From Erwinia sp. OLFS4 (lineage in GTDB: Bacteria > Pseudomonadota > Gammaproteobacteria > Enterobacterales > Enterobacteriaceae), in the NCBI RefSeq assembly GCF_002752165.1, contig NZ_MOMB01000062.1, positions 1 to 46,576 on the forward strand: a stretch of 46,576 bases of DNA, in the 5' to 3' direction. The notes below the pieces were generated by a model. That model was not told the origin of the DNA, searched no databases, and worked only from the letters and a program-made list of their open reading frames with translations. This document shows, one piece after another, positions 1-9,130 of the stretch (position 1 is its first letter; every line of letters begins with the position of its first letter). The position numbers and the translations under genes were made by a program.

Positions 1-178
1 AGCATCTGACGGGCAAAATTTTCACCCAACGCATTGAACGTAATAACCTGACGCTCCGCACCCGCATTAAACGGTTGGCTCGTAAAACAATCTGCTTTTC
101 GCGCTCAGTTGAGATCCACGAAAAAGTCATTGGAGCGTTTATCGAGAAACACATGTTCTACTAATTGGAGGCATCACC
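1..178 (+). mobile_element. IS1-family element, right-end fragment
   Basis: The first 178 bases are the 3' end of an IS1-family element: the C-terminal coding part of the InsB transposase followed by the terminal inverted repeat, which ends ...GGAGGCATCACC at 178. Read from the outside, the tip is GGTGATGCCTCC, the usual IS1 tip form. The rest of the element lies outside the window. The insertion cuts directly into an ammonium transporter gene. The same sequence occurs in inverted orientation at the other end of the window. The exact outer border could be 178 to 180, because the two copies also share the next two bases. Confidence 0.93.
3..164 (+). CDS. insB: IS1 transposase InsB, C-terminal fragment
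   Basis: An open frame runs in from the window edge and ends at TAA 162-164 (53 residues visible). It contains FTQRIERNNLTLR and SVEIHEKVIGAF and ends EKHMFY. These match the C-terminal end of IS1 InsB (DDE transposase), where the TQRIER-NL-LR and SVE-H-KVIG stretches are conserved. It differs clearly from the IS1A copy of E. coli, so this is a divergent IS1 variant. In complete IS1, InsB is made as an InsA-InsB' fusion by a -1 frameshift upstream; that part is not in the window. Confidence 0.92.
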   Translation, partial: HLTGKIFTQRIERNNLTLRTRIKRLARKTICFSRSVEIHEKVIGAFIEKHMFY

Positions 179-1114
179 CATGCGGGTATACCATTGCTGG
201 TCCATTTTGTTTATCAGATGATGTTTGCCATCATCACGCCAGCATTAATTACCGGTGCCTTTGCACACCGGGTTAATTTCTCAGCTTATATGATTTTTAT
301 TACTTTATGGACATTACTGGTCTATTGTCCTTTTGTACATATGATCTGGAGTTCCGACGGATTTTTTGCCAGATGGGGCGTGGCCGATTTTGCCGGGGGC
401 ATTGTGGTACATGCTACCGCCGGACTGGCCGCACTCGCTTCCGCGATTTACGTTGGCAAGAGAATGGTTAATACGCAACAGGATCATAATATTCCGTTCG
501 TTGCGCTCGGTGCCGGACTGCTGTGGTTTGGCTGGTATGGTTTTAACGCCGGTTCTGAATTTCAGATTAATACCATCACTGTTTCAGCGTTTGTTGCCAC
601 TGACATATCGGCGGCCTTTGCCGCTATTGTCTGGCTTATTATCGACCGGGCACATTGTGGTACGGTTAAATTATCTTCTTTTCTGACCGGTGCCGTAGCC
701 GGCCTGGCAACCATTACACCAGCGGCAGGCTACGTATCACTCGAATCGGCGGCAATCATTGGCGTGATTGGCAGCATTATTTGTTACTACAGCGTTCTGC
801 TGGTACGACGTCACATTGACGATGCGCTTGATGTTTTTGCAGTACACGGCATGGGCGGCATCACAGGATCTATTCTGGTGGGCGTATTTGCTTCAATGGT
901 CTGGAGTCAGTCAGGTTCAGTCAAACCGGTAGACAGTGGAACAATGCAGATTATTAAACAAACCTGTGCCGTTCTGGTTGCCGCACTCTGGTCCTTTGTC
1001 GCCACTCTGATTATTTTAAAACTGGCAGATACTATTACTCCGGTAAAAATAAATAAAGATATCGTGGGTGATAATCTTGATCAAAAACTTCTTGGTGAAA
1101 CCGCCTATGAATAA
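179..1114 (+). pseudogene. amt: Ammonium transporter (Amt family), 5' end lost to IS1
   Basis: The reading frame is open from the IS1 border and enters mid-protein (QMMFAIITPALITGAF), a hallmark of Amt/MEP/Rh ammonium channels. The conserved pore histidine stretches are both present: VVHATAGLAAL and FAVHGMGGITG. Several hydrophobic membrane segments follow, and the frame ends normally at TAA 1112-1114. About 311 codons remain, whereas family members usually have about 400, so roughly the first quarter, including signal and first helices, is missing. It lies upstream of and co-directional with the urease genes, where it would move the ammonium produced. Internal starts exist (TTG 194), but the truncated protein is unlikely to fold as a channel. 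Confidence 0.88.
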
Positions 1115-1188
1115 AAATCACTCCAACAACAAAAAATACCAACACCAGTGAAAAAGCAATAAAAATCTGAAAATTAATGAGGAAAAAT

Positions 1189-1491
1189 ATGAAACTCACA
1201 CCCAGAGAAATGGAAAAAATAATGATTTATGCCGTTGCCGACATAGCCAGTCGACGAAGAAAAAACGGACTTAAGCTTAATTATCCGGAAGCCGTTGCTA
1301 TCATCACCGCCTCAGCACTGGAAGGTGCTCGTCAGGGAAAAACCGTTGAAGAGGTTATGGATGATGCCCGTCAGGTATTAACCCACGAAGATGTTATGAC
1401 CGGCGTTGCTGATTTAATTCCAAACGTACAGGTTGAAGCTATATTCACCGATGGTAGCCGACTCATTACTGTACACAGTCCAATTAAATAA
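1189..1491 (+). CDS. ureA: Urease gamma subunit UreA
   Basis: Smallest structural subunit of nickel-dependent urease, which hydrolyses urea to ammonia and carbamate in the cytoplasm. The 100-residue length and the stretches [47 protein letters not shown] and the end VHSPIK are typical of UreA. I chose ATG 1189 over the in-frame start at 1177 because GAGG lies just upstream at 1179-1182 and the resulting N terminus is the family standard. It is the first gene of ureABCEFGD. The promoter is not obvious: 74 bases separate it from the broken amt gene. Confidence 0.96.
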   Translation: MKLTPREMEKIMIYAVADIASRRRKNGLKLNYPEAVAIITASALEGARQGKTVEEVMDDARQVLTHEDVMTGVADLIPNVQVEAIFTDGSRLITVHSPIK

Positions 1492-1495
1492 ATTC

Positions 1496-1522
1496 CTGCC
1501 ACCAGGATAAATCATCTGGCAG
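1496..1522 (+). other. Small hairpin between ureA and ureB
   Basis: CTGCCA (1496-1501) and TGGCAG (1517-1522) form a perfect six-base stem right after the ureA stop codon. No T-run follows, so it is not a convincing terminator. It could stabilise or process the transcript between the first two cistrons. This is weak structural evidence only. Confidence 0.25.
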
Positions 1523-1560
1523 TTATTAAGCATGGTTATATTTTTTAAGAGATATAAAAT

Positions 1561-1980
1561 ATGAAAAATCAAAAAAAACTGGCGCAGATTCCGCCCGGCG
1601 GATACCTGCTGGCGAAAACCCCGATTACCTTTAATCAGGATAAAACGGAAACACGCCTGAAAGTCCGGAACACCGGAGATCGTCCGATTCAGATAGGGGC
1701 ACATTTTCATTTTTTTGAAGCCAATCAGGCACTGAAATTCAACAGAAGTGCGAGCTGGGGAAAACGACTGAATATTACCGCCACAACGGCAATGCGTTTT
1801 GAGCCAGGTGATGAAGTTGAAGTCTCGCTGATCGATTTTGGCGGGAAACAGACAATATATGGCTTTAATAACCTTGCAGACGGCTGGGTAGGATACAGCC
1901 CAGTCGCCTTTGGCGAACGTGCGCAGAAAAAATGTGCCGTTGAACGCGCCATTGCACTTAATTATCAAACAACTGAATAG
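1561..1980 (+). CDS. ureB: Urease beta subunit UreB (long Yersinia-type)
   Basis: Structural urease subunit. The core VRNTGDRPIQIGAHFHFFEAN, then GKRLNITATTAMRFEPGD and GGKQTIYGFNNL, is diagnostic of UreB. At 139 residues it is longer than the 101-110 residue Klebsiella form. The extra length is at the C terminus (after GWVGYSP), as in the Yersinia/Edwardsiella group of ureases. The start ATG 1561 is preceded by only a weak AAGAG. It lies 69 bases after ureA and 25 bases before ureC, in the same operon. Nothing in the frame suggests damage. Confidence 0.95.
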   Translation: MKNQKKLAQIPPGGYLLAKTPITFNQDKTETRLKVRNTGDRPIQIGAHFHFFEANQALKFNRSASWGKRLNITATTAMRFEPGDEVEVSLIDFGGKQTIYGFNNLADGWVGYSPVAFGERAQKKCAVERAIALNYQTTE

Positions 1981-2005
1981 CACCTGGTGTTTTTAAGGAT
2001 AAAAG

Positions 2006-3721
2006 ATGCCTGTAATTTCCCGTCAGGAATATAGCAGTTTATTTGGCCCTACTACCGGCGATAAGATCCGCCTGGGCGACAGTAATCTGTTTATTGAAAT
2101 TGAAAAAGATCTGCGCGGCTATGGTGATGAATCCGTCTATGGCGGCGGAAAATCACTGCGTGACGGCATGGGTGCAGATAACGTCATGACCAGTGACAAT
2201 GTACTTGATCTGGTTATCACCAACGTCACCATCCTTGATGCCCGTCAGGGGGTAATCAAAGCCGACGTCGGCATTAAAAATGGGCATATCGCCGGTATTG
2301 GCAAAAGCGGCAATCCGAACATCATGACCGGCGTCACGCCGGGAATGGTTGTTGGCGTCAGCACCGATGCTATTTCAGGTGAACATCTGATCCTGACGGC
2401 TGGCGGTATTGACAGCCATATCCATCTTATCTCCCCTCAGCAGGTGCAACACGCGCTGTCTAACGGCGTGACAACCTTCTTTGGCGGCGGTATTGGTCCA
2501 ACGGATGGTACCAATGGCACGACCATTACTGCCGGTCCGGGTAATCTTTATCGCATGCTGCGCGCCATTGAAGGATTGCCAATTAACATCGGCCTGCTGG
2601 GTAAAGGCCACGCCGCTCGCAGTGCCCCACTGGAAGAACAGATTCTGGCCGGCGCCGCAGGTTTAAAAGTACATGAAGACTGGGGCGCGACCGGTTCAGC
2701 CCTGCGCCAGGCACTGCGTATCGCCGATGATATGGACATTCAGGTTGCGGTGCACACCGACAGCCTGAATGAAGGTGGCTACGTGGAAAATACTATCGAT
2801 GCCTTTGAAGGTCGTACTATTCATACGTTTCATACCGAAGGTGCCGGTGGCGGGCATGCCCCGGATATTATCAAGGTTGCATCGCTGGCTAATGTTCTCC
2901 CCAGTTCAACAAATCCTACCCTGCCCTTTGGCATTAATAGTCAGTCTGAACTGTTCGATATGATTATGGTTTGCCACAACCTCAACCCTAACGTAGCGGC
3001 AGATGTCGCATTTGCTGAAAGCCGTGTGCGCCCGGAAACCATTGCAGCAGAAAATGTACTGCACGACATGGGCATCATTTCAATGTTTTCCAGCGATTCC
3101 CAGGCAATGGGCCGGGTTGGCGAAAACTGGTTACGGGTGGTACAAACCGCCCACGCCATGAAAGAAGCGCGCGGCAAACTGCCCGAAGACAGTGCAGATA
3201 ATGATAACTTCCGCGTATTACGCTATGTGGCCAAAATCACCATTAATCCGGCCATTACGCAGGGCATTAGCGATCGGGTCGGCTCAGTTGAAGTCGGTAA
3301 ATTTGCCGATTTGGTGCTGTGGGAACCCGCCTTTTTCGCTGCCAAGCCGAAAATGGTGATTAAAGGTGGCATGATCAACTGGGCCGCCATGGGGGATCCA
3401 AACGCCTCCCTTCCCACCCCGCAACCGGTTTTCTACCGGCCGATGTTTGGTGCCTGCGGTAAAACACTGCAGGACACCTGTCTCACCTTTGTTTCCCGTG
3501 CCGCACTGAATAACGATATCGGCGAACGTCTGGGCCTGACGCGTCAGCTCAGTGCAGTAAAAAACTGCCGTGCAATTGGTAAAAAAACCATGGTGCGCAA
3601 CGATCAGACGCCAGAGATTGATGTTAACCCTGAAACCTTTGCCGTGACGGTGAATGGCCTGAACGTCACCGTCCCTGCGGCAAAATCTGTGGCGCTTAAC
3701 CAGCGTTATTTTTTCAGCTAA
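2006..3721 (+). CDS. ureC: Urease alpha (catalytic) subunit UreC
   Basis: Catalytic subunit of urease, holding the bi-nickel centre. The 571-residue protein has the full ligand set by pattern: His138 and His140 (DSHIHL), carbamylated Lys221 (LKVHEDWG), His250 (VAVHTDS), His276 (FHTEG), flap Cys323-His324 (MVCHNL) and Asp364 (SSDSQAMGR). The MVCHNLN form, in place of MVCHHLD of Klebsiella, is the Yersinia-type variant. The end NQRYFFS matches the family. ATG 2006 is preceded by AAGGAT. The enzyme itself looks intact, but its maturation partner UreF is frameshifted, so activity is uncertain. Confidence 0.97.
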   Translation: MPVISRQEYSSLFGPTTGDKIRLGDSNLFIEIEKDLRGYGDESVYGGGKSLRDGMGADNVMTSDNVLDLVITNVTILDARQGVIKADVGIKNGHIAGIGKSGNPNIMTGVTPGMVVGVSTDAISGEHLILTAGGIDSHIHLISPQQVQHALSNGVTTFFGGGIGPTDGTNGTTITAGPGNLYRMLRAIEGLPINIGLLGKGHAARSAPLEEQILAGAAGLKVHEDWGATGSALRQALRIADDMDIQVAVHTDSLNEGGYVENTIDAFEGRTIHTFHTEGAGGGHAPDIIKVASLANVLPSSTNPTLPFGINSQSELFDMIMVCHNLNPNVAADVAFAESRVRPETIAAENVLHDMGIISMFSSDSQAMGRVGENWLRVVQTAHAMKEARGKLPEDSADNDNFRVLRYVAKITINPAITQGISDRVGSVEVGKFADLVLWEPAFFAAKPKMVIKGGMINWAAMGDPNASLPTPQPVFYRPMFGACGKTLQDTCLTFVSRAALNNDIGERLGLTRQLSAVKNCRAIGKKTMVRNDQTPEIDVNPETFAVTVNGLNVTVPAAKSVALNQRYFFS

Positions 3722-3731
3722 GGAGGTAACA

Positions 3732-4325
3732 ATGAAGATCGTTGAACGCGTACTGGGTAACGTCAACAAAGAGAACTTCTGGGCGCAACGCATGCATACG
3801 TTAACCCCCGACAGGCTGGTGTTATCACAGTGGGAAGCACAGAAAAGCCGCTGCCGTAAACACACGCTTGGCGGACTGGAGCTAGGCATATTGTTAGACC
3901 GCAATCAGCCGCTGGAAGATGGTGACGTGCTGTTATGGGATGCCAGTCAGCAACTGATGGTTATTGTTGAATTAAAGCTGCTGGAAGTGCTGGTGATTTA
4001 TCCTGGCTTACTGCAAGGCGCGGTGACGCAATTGATGGCCACCTGCTTTACCTTAGGGCATGCGTTAGGCAATCAGCACTGGAAAGCGCTATTCAAAGAT
4101 AACCGGGTGTTTATTCCCCTGACCGTCCCGCGCAAAATGGTTGAGTCAGTTTTAAAAAGTCATGGATTCAGTCAGTTTCCCTTTGCCTGCGTACAGGGTG
4201 AAATGCTGCTGCCCGGGTTAACCCCGGCAGAGGCACGCGTGCTGTTTGCCGGTGCAGAAGATACCTCAACGCATGTACATGTTACCTCCCAGCCACTGAC
4301 CATACAGCCCACGTCCTTGCCATGA
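3732..4325 (+). CDS. ureE: Urease accessory protein UreE, without His-rich tail
   Basis: Nickel metallochaperone that hands Ni2+ to the UreDFG-apourease complex. Recognisable blocks are EAQKSRCRK (residues 35-43), LGHALGNQHWK (108-118, with His110 and His116), VFIPL and GAEDTSTHVHV (175-185, His181 and His183). The protein is 197 residues. Yersinia relatives are about 30 residues longer and end in a histidine-rich tail; here the chain stops soon after THVHV with no His cluster. The core metal-site histidines remain. The start ATG 3732 has AGGAGG upstream, and its stop overlaps the ureF start (ATGA). Confidence 0.93.
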   Translation: MKIVERVLGNVNKENFWAQRMHTLTPDRLVLSQWEAQKSRCRKHTLGGLELGILLDRNQPLEDGDVLLWDASQQLMVIVELKLLEVLVIYPGLLQGAVTQLMATCFTLGHALGNQHWKALFKDNRVFIPLTVPRKMVESVLKSHGFSQFPFACVQGEMLLPGLTPAEARVLFAGAEDTSTHVHVTSQPLTIQPTSLP

Positions 4326-5007
4326 ACGCACTCCGGCTAATCAGGATCATACAGTTTAGTGACTCCATGCTACCAGTCGGCACATTTGCCTTCTCTAACG
4401 GCATTGAGTCTGCTATCCAGTCCGGTGTCGTCAGAGACCCGGATTCGCTGCGTGATTTTACACGACAGGCATTACAACAAGCGGCCAGCGGCGATGTACG
4501 GGCCGCGGTCTCCTGCTGCCGGGCGCTGAGAGAAGGCGATAAACACGCCGCCCTGCAGCATGACCAGGCCTTGTTTAATCGCAAGCTGAATGCTGAGAGC
4601 CGGGTAATGATCACGCGCATGGGGAAAAACTGGCAGAAATCGCCGTGCTGAATATTGACAGCCCGTTAGTCGAATGGTGGCTGGCACAGATCCGTGCACA
4701 AAAAACCCCAGGAAGTTATGCCATCACGCAGGCGGTAGTCATGAGTGCGATGGATATTGCACCGCGTGAGGTCGCGGTAATCAGTCTGTATGGCGTCGCC
4801 GTGACCTTGCTGAGTGCCGCATTACGGCTGATGCGCATTACCCATCTTGAAACGCAGCGCATTCTGTTTGCCGTGCTGAATGAAACAGAAACCCTGTGTG
4901 ATATTGCCGGACAAGGTGATATCACACAAATGGCATCCTGGGCACCCGCCAGCGATATCCTCGCGGCCTTGCATGTCAACGCATGGACCCGGCTATTTAG
5001 CAGCTAA
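4322..5007 (+). pseudogene. ureF: Urease accessory protein UreF, one-base frameshift
   Basis: UreF works with UreD and UreG in nickel insertion. The first part (4322-4651, with FSDSMLPVGTFAFSNGIESA and ESRVMITRMGK) and the second part (frame of 4645-5007, with WWLAQI, AITQAVVMSA, YGVAVTLLSAALRLMR and the end RLFSS) are the two halves of one UreF of normal length, about 228 residues. The frame is lost at 4621-4629, GGGG followed by five A. With six A the text would read MGKKLAEIAVLN, which joins the halves exactly as in Yersinia UreF. As written, the first half ends at TGA 4649-4651. This may be a true null allele, a slippage site or a sequencing error. Confidence 0.9.
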
Positions 5008-5029
5008 TCAAGTTTAAGGAGAAACGACC

Positions 5030-5665
5030 ATGAAAAAAATAACCCGCATAGGCATTGGCGGCCCGGTTGGTTGCGGTAAAACCGCCATCATTGAAGTGAT
5101 TACCCCCAGATTGCTTGAACTGGGTATCAAGCCACTGATTATTACCAATGATATTGTTACCACCGAAGATGCCAAACAGGTAAGGCGCACCTTAAAAGGT
5201 ATTCTGGACGAAGAGAAAATTATCGGCGTGGAAACCGGCGCCTGTCCCCACACCGCAGTGCGCGAAGATCCCAGCATGAATATTGCCGTCGTCGAAGAGA
5301 TGGAAGCCCGCTTCCCCGACAGCGACGTGATGCTGATTGAAAGCGGCGGAGACAATCTGACGCTCACATTCAGCCCGGCACTTGCCGACTTTTATATCTA
5401 CATTATTGACGTTGCAGAAGGCGAAAAGATACCGCGTAAAAATGGCCCAGGCCTGGTCCAGGCCGATATTCTGGTTATTAATAAAATTGATCTGGCGCCT
5501 TATGTCGGTGCCAGCCTGAACGTGATGGAGCAGGACACCCGTCAGGTTCGCGGTAGCCGCCCGTATGTGCTGACAAACTGCAAAACGGGTGAAGGAATCG
5601 ATGCGTTACTGGCGCTTATCCTGCATGACTTCCTGTTTACGCATCCCCAGCAGGTGGCTTCATGA
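5030..5665 (+). CDS. ureG: Urease accessory GTPase UreG
   Basis: SIMIBI-class GTPase that drives nickel delivery during urease maturation. The P-loop GPVGCGKT is at residues 11-18. The metal-binding CPH motif is Cys72-Pro-His74 in GACPHTAVRED, and IESGGDNL and NKIDL supply the switch and base-recognition stretches. The length of 211 residues is normal. ATG 5030 has AAGGAGA upstream, and the stop overlaps the ureD start (ATGA). The gene looks intact. Confidence 0.96.
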   Translation: MKKITRIGIGGPVGCGKTAIIEVITPRLLELGIKPLIITNDIVTTEDAKQVRRTLKGILDEEKIIGVETGACPHTAVREDPSMNIAVVEEMEARFPDSDVMLIESGGDNLTLTFSPALADFYIYIIDVAEGEKIPRKNGPGLVQADILVINKIDLAPYVGASLNVMEQDTRQVRGSRPYVLTNCKTGEGIDALLALILHDFLFTHPQQVAS

Positions 5666-6615
5666 ACCCGATCAGCAAGGTACAACAACAGCTTGCCCGG
5701 CTGGGCACCTCCACGCGCGCTTTCGCTGCCTATCAGCAACAGCCGCCGCAGATGGCGGTGGGGTCGCCGGGGAAAAATGGTTATCTGTCCCTGCGATTTA
5801 TTCGTCGTGGTGAACGCAGTTTGCTGGCGCACCTGTCTTATCGTTCACCGTTTCTGGTACAACGACCGCTCTACTGGGATGAAGCGCGACCAGATATGCC
5901 TTGTCTGTTTCTGATTACCACCTCAGGCGGCATCTTACAGGGGGACCGGCTGGCGCTGGATGTTGATATGCAACCGGGTGCCTGCGCCCATATCACGACA
6001 CAATCCGCCACCAAAATTCAGTCAATGACCCACAATTATGCCGCCCAGATACAGCAGATAACATTGCGGGAAAACAGTTATCTCGAGGTACTGCCGGAGC
6101 CGCTGATTCTTCATAACAATGCGCGCTTTATTTCCTCAACACAGTTGTTTTGCCACCCCAGTGCAACGCTGCTTTATAGCGAAGTGCTGATGTGCGGGCG
6201 TAAATATCATCCGGCAGATGGCGGTTTTAAGTTTGATATCTATTCCGCCCGCACCGAAGCCGAGGATCTGAGTGGCAACGCCCTGTTTAGCGAACATTAC
6301 CTACTGGAACCTAAACGCCAGTCGCTTAACGGCGCTGGCATTATGGCGGACTTCCATGTCAGTGGTAACGTTATTCTGCTGACGCCGGAACACCACCACC
6401 AGGCAATACTGACCCGCCTTCACCCATGCTATGACGCGACAGCGGGCATCGCCTATGGAGCCAGCCTGTTACCCAACCAGTGTGGCTTAGTTTTTAAAGT
6501 ACTCGGTAACGAAACGCGTCAGGTGAAGTCTGCCATTTTGCTGTTCTGGCAAATCGCGCGCGAAATCATTACCGGAAGTAAAGTCCCCACGCCTTTTCTT
6601 TGGCGTCAGGCCTGA
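5662..6615 (+). CDS. ureD: Urease accessory protein UreD
   Basis: Scaffold protein of the urease activation complex (UreD/UreH family). Diagnostic blocks are LAHLSYRSPFLVQRPLYWDEA, TTSGGILQGDRLALDVDM, THITTQSATKIQ-type sequence (HITTQSATKI) and LEVLPEPLILHNNARF. The 317-residue length is within the family range. It overlaps ureG by four bases, which indicates translational coupling. Placing ureD last (ABCEFGD) is the arrangement found in Yersinia; Klebsiella places it first (DABCEFG). Confidence 0.94.
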   Translation: MNPISKVQQQLARLGTSTRAFAAYQQQPPQMAVGSPGKNGYLSLRFIRRGERSLLAHLSYRSPFLVQRPLYWDEARPDMPCLFLITTSGGILQGDRLALDVDMQPGACAHITTQSATKIQSMTHNYAAQIQQITLRENSYLEVLPEPLILHNNARFISSTQLFCHPSATLLYSEVLMCGRKYHPADGGFKFDIYSARTEAEDLSGNALFSEHYLLEPKRQSLNGAGIMADFHVSGNVILLTPEHHHQAILTRLHPCYDATAGIAYGASLLPNQCGLVFKVLGNETRQVKSAILLFWQIAREIITGSKVPTPFLWRQA

Positions 6616-6627
6616 TGCCGGACAGAT

Positions 6628-7623
6628 ATGATGGAAGAAAAAACACGTTGGTTAACCTGGTGTAACCGCTATCCGGGACTGCACTGGCTCGACGGGATAC
6701 TGCGCGGATACAGTCAGGTGATGTTCCAGAATAATCCCCTGACCGGTCTGTTGTTTTTCGCCGCGGTTTTCGTCAGCGCCTGGCAAGCCAGCGCGCTGCA
6801 AATTGCCTGGGGATGCTTACTATCAACCCTGATAGCCACGCTTGCAGCACGCCTGCTGGTCAGTAACAAAACCGCGCTGAACAGCGGCATGCTAGGCTAT
6901 AACGGCTGTCTGGTAGGGGCGGCATTACCGGGTTTTCTGGCCCCTTCGCCATGGTTGTGGCTAGGCGTTATCTTTAGCGCGCTGATGTCAGTGATTATCA
7001 CGCTGGGAGTCAATCGTCTGCTGAAAACCTGGCATATCGCTGCGCTGACCGCGCCTTTTGTGTTAACCACCTGGACGCTGCTACTGGCCAGTTACGCTTT
7101 CTTAAATTTAGCGCCCTTATCTCTGCCACAACCGTTACCGGTATCGGTGCCTCACCCGGGAGAAACACCGCATGCCGGCGTGATTATTCCGGCGACGCTG
7201 GATGGTATTTCTCAGGTGTTTTTATGCCATAGCCCTCTGGGTGGCGTCCTGTTCCTGCTGGGACTGGGCGTCTCCTCACGCTGGGCAATGATGCTGGCAG
7301 TAATAGGCTCACTTATCGCCGTACTGATTGCCATGCTGGCCGGCGCCAACAGCCAGCCAATTGCCTCTGGCATGTATGCCTTCAGTCCGGTTCTCACTGC
7401 CATTGCACTGGGTTCGGTATTCAACCAGCCCAGTGTTAAAACGCTATGTTATACGCTAATCGGAGTGGTGTTTACCGTGCTGATGCAGGGGGCCTTCAAT
7501 ACGCTGCTCAAACCGTTAGGCATCCCAACCCTGACAATGCCGTTTGTTATTGTCTCATGGTTATTTCTACTGGCTAATCAATGGATTACTCCTCCTTCGA
7601 CCCGGCCACCTAAAGGAATTTAA
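6628..7623 (+). CDS. yut: Urea transporter (UT family)
   Basis: Inner-membrane urea channel of the UT-B/Yut family. The duplicated signature is visible: NNPLTGLLFF and GYNGCLVGAALPGF in the first half, then LTAPFVLTTW, and SPVLTAIALG and LTMPFVIVSWLF in the second half. There are about ten hydrophobic segments in 331 residues. It follows ureD after 12 bases and would supply substrate to the enzyme. The first two codons are both ATG (6628 and 6631), so the start may be one codon later. It is intact, which is notable given the damaged ureF and amt. Confidence 0.92.
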   Translation: MMEEKTRWLTWCNRYPGLHWLDGILRGYSQVMFQNNPLTGLLFFAAVFVSAWQASALQIAWGCLLSTLIATLAARLLVSNKTALNSGMLGYNGCLVGAALPGFLAPSPWLWLGVIFSALMSVIITLGVNRLLKTWHIAALTAPFVLTTWTLLLASYAFLNLAPLSLPQPLPVSVPHPGETPHAGVIIPATLDGISQVFLCHSPLGGVLFLLGLGVSSRWAMMLAVIGSLIAVLIAMLAGANSQPIASGMYAFSPVLTAIALGSVFNQPSVKTLCYTLIGVVFTVLMQGAFNTLLKPLGIPTLTMPFVIVSWLFLLANQWITPPSTRPPKGI

Positions 7624-7640
7624 CATTTTTCAGGAAGAAT

Positions 7641-8690
7641 ATGATGACTACGCATTCGCTACACCTGGCGGCGTTACCCCGCCGTCGCGCTATCTTATTA
7701 CTGTCCGGACTGATTACGCTTAATCTGCTGGTCTGGCTGCTAAGCATTCTGGTATTCCGACACAACGCCGCCCTGATGGGCACCGCACTGCTGGCATGGA
7801 GCTTTGGCCTGCGGCATGCGCTGGACGCCGATCACATTGCGGCTATCGATAATGTGACGCGTAAACTGATGCAGCAAGGCAATACCCCGGTGGCGGTAGG
7901 GGCCTGGTTTTCGCTCGGCCACTCCACTATTGTTATTCTTGCAACAGCCGCCATTGCCGCCACAACACTGCTGTTCCGCCAGCAGCTGGAAAATTTCCAT
8001 GCGATTGGCAGCGTTATCGGCACGCTGGTCTCGGCCCTGTTCCTGCTGATTATCGGGCTCATTAATCTTGCGATTTTATTTGACGTCTGGCAAAAATTTC
8101 GCCTGCTAAAACAGGGCAGGCTCAATGATGAACTGTCGCCAGAGATGCTCTCTGCTGGCGGAGTCCTGACACGTTTGCTTAAACCATTATTTAATATGGT
8201 CAACCATAGCTGGCAAATGTACCTGGTGGGATTCCTGTTCGGACTGGGTTTTGATACCGCCACTGAAGTCGGTTTGCTGGGCATTGCCGCCGCCAGCGCG
8301 CAGCAAGGGATGGATCTGTGGGCACTGATGCTATTCCCGGCGTTGTTTACCTCCGGCATGATGCTGATTGATTCGGCAGATAACCTGATCATGGTCGGCG
8401 CTTACGGCTGGGCATTTGCCCGTCCGGCGCGCAAGCTTTACTACAATATGACCATCACCAGTGCTTCCGTCATCGTTGCGCTCTTTATCGGCGGCATTGA
8501 GGCGCTGGGTCTGCTCGGCGATCGTCTCAATGGACAAGGCGCGTTCTGGCAACTGATCGGCGATCTCAATGATCAGATGGGGAATCTGGGTTTCTGGGTA
8601 GTGGGCATTTTTGTCCTCTGCTGGCTGATATCGATGATGAATTATCGCCTGCGTGGATACGATAGCCTCGATTTAACCCACAGTCAGTAA
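7641..8690 (+). CDS. Nickel/cobalt permease (NiCoT family)
   Basis: High-affinity Ni2+ (or Co2+) importer of the HoxN/NixA family. Signature motifs are RHALDADHIAAIDN (residues about 57-70, the H-x4-DH metal motif), FSLGHSTIV (about 92-100), LFGLGFDTATEVGLL and GMMLIDSADN. About eight membrane segments are spread over 349 residues. It lies 17 bases after the urea transporter and almost surely supplies nickel to urease. The start is ATG 7641, immediately followed by a second ATG; AGGAAG lies upstream. Confidence 0.93.
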   Translation: MMTTHSLHLAALPRRRAILLLSGLITLNLLVWLLSILVFRHNAALMGTALLAWSFGLRHALDADHIAAIDNVTRKLMQQGNTPVAVGAWFSLGHSTIVILATAAIAATTLLFRQQLENFHAIGSVIGTLVSALFLLIIGLINLAILFDVWQKFRLLKQGRLNDELSPEMLSAGGVLTRLLKPLFNMVNHSWQMYLVGFLFGLGFDTATEVGLLGIAAASAQQGMDLWALMLFPALFTSGMMLIDSADNLIMVGAYGWAFARPARKLYYNMTITSASVIVALFIGGIEALGLLGDRLNGQGAFWQLIGDLNDQMGNLGFWVVGIFVLCWLISMMNYRLRGYDSLDLTHSQ

Positions 8691-8694
8691 TCGT

Positions 8695-8758
8695 GCCGGC
8701 AGCATTACCGCTGGCTATCCTGTCGGTAATGCTACCATGCGCCGGCCTGCCGGCTTTT
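8695..8758 (+). terminator. Hairpin pair ending the urease operon
   Basis: Directly after the nickel permease, AGCATTACCG (8701-8710) and CGGTAATGCT (8724-8733) form a perfect ten-base stem. A second compact hairpin, GCCGG-CCTG-CCGGC (8741-8754), is followed by TTTT. GCCGGC at 8695 can also pair with GCCGGC at 8741. This is the best candidate for the end of the ure transcript. Confidence 0.6.
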
Positions 8759-9130
8759 CATCGCTCGCAGCTGACTCACAACCGCATCAGACAAACTGCA
8801 CTACTGCCGCCAGCGAAGAAAAATGTGACGCTGGCCGGCAAAAAGAAGTTTATTTTCTGTCGTAAGCAGATGAATAATAGTTATTCAGGCGACAACATAG
8901 ATATTTAACAGATGAAATCGCCAGCGCATTGTCAATAATGACAAGCTAAATCATGGCGTTAATCAGAACAGTCGCGCCGCTCTTCCCGCACACCTGTCAC
9001 AGACAAATCCCTATCCGGTCATTATATTGTCAACATATTATGCATCGGGTAAATTACTTCGTTCCTGTCTTTTTATCACCGGCACACAGGGCAGTGCGCC
9101 CGTTTACCTTTTGGGGAGTAACTCAGCGAA
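8759..9130. other. Non-coding stretch upstream of opgB
   Basis: This stretch of about 370 bases lies between the urease terminator and opgB. No open frame here resembles a protein or has a good ribosome site. GGGGAGT at 9114-9120 lies about ten bases before the opgB ATG and is its probable Shine-Dalgarno sequence. The opgB promoter must lie in this stretch, but I cannot assign -35 and -10 boxes with confidence. Confidence 0.5.

Noticed and set aside
4621-4651. Programmed ribosomal frameshift in ureF
   Set aside because: No slippery heptamer with downstream pseudoknot or stop context is evident, and UreF is not known to need recoding; a deletion or read error is simpler.
8693-8908. Short frame after the nickel permease gene
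   Set aside because: It contains the terminator hairpins and resembles no protein.
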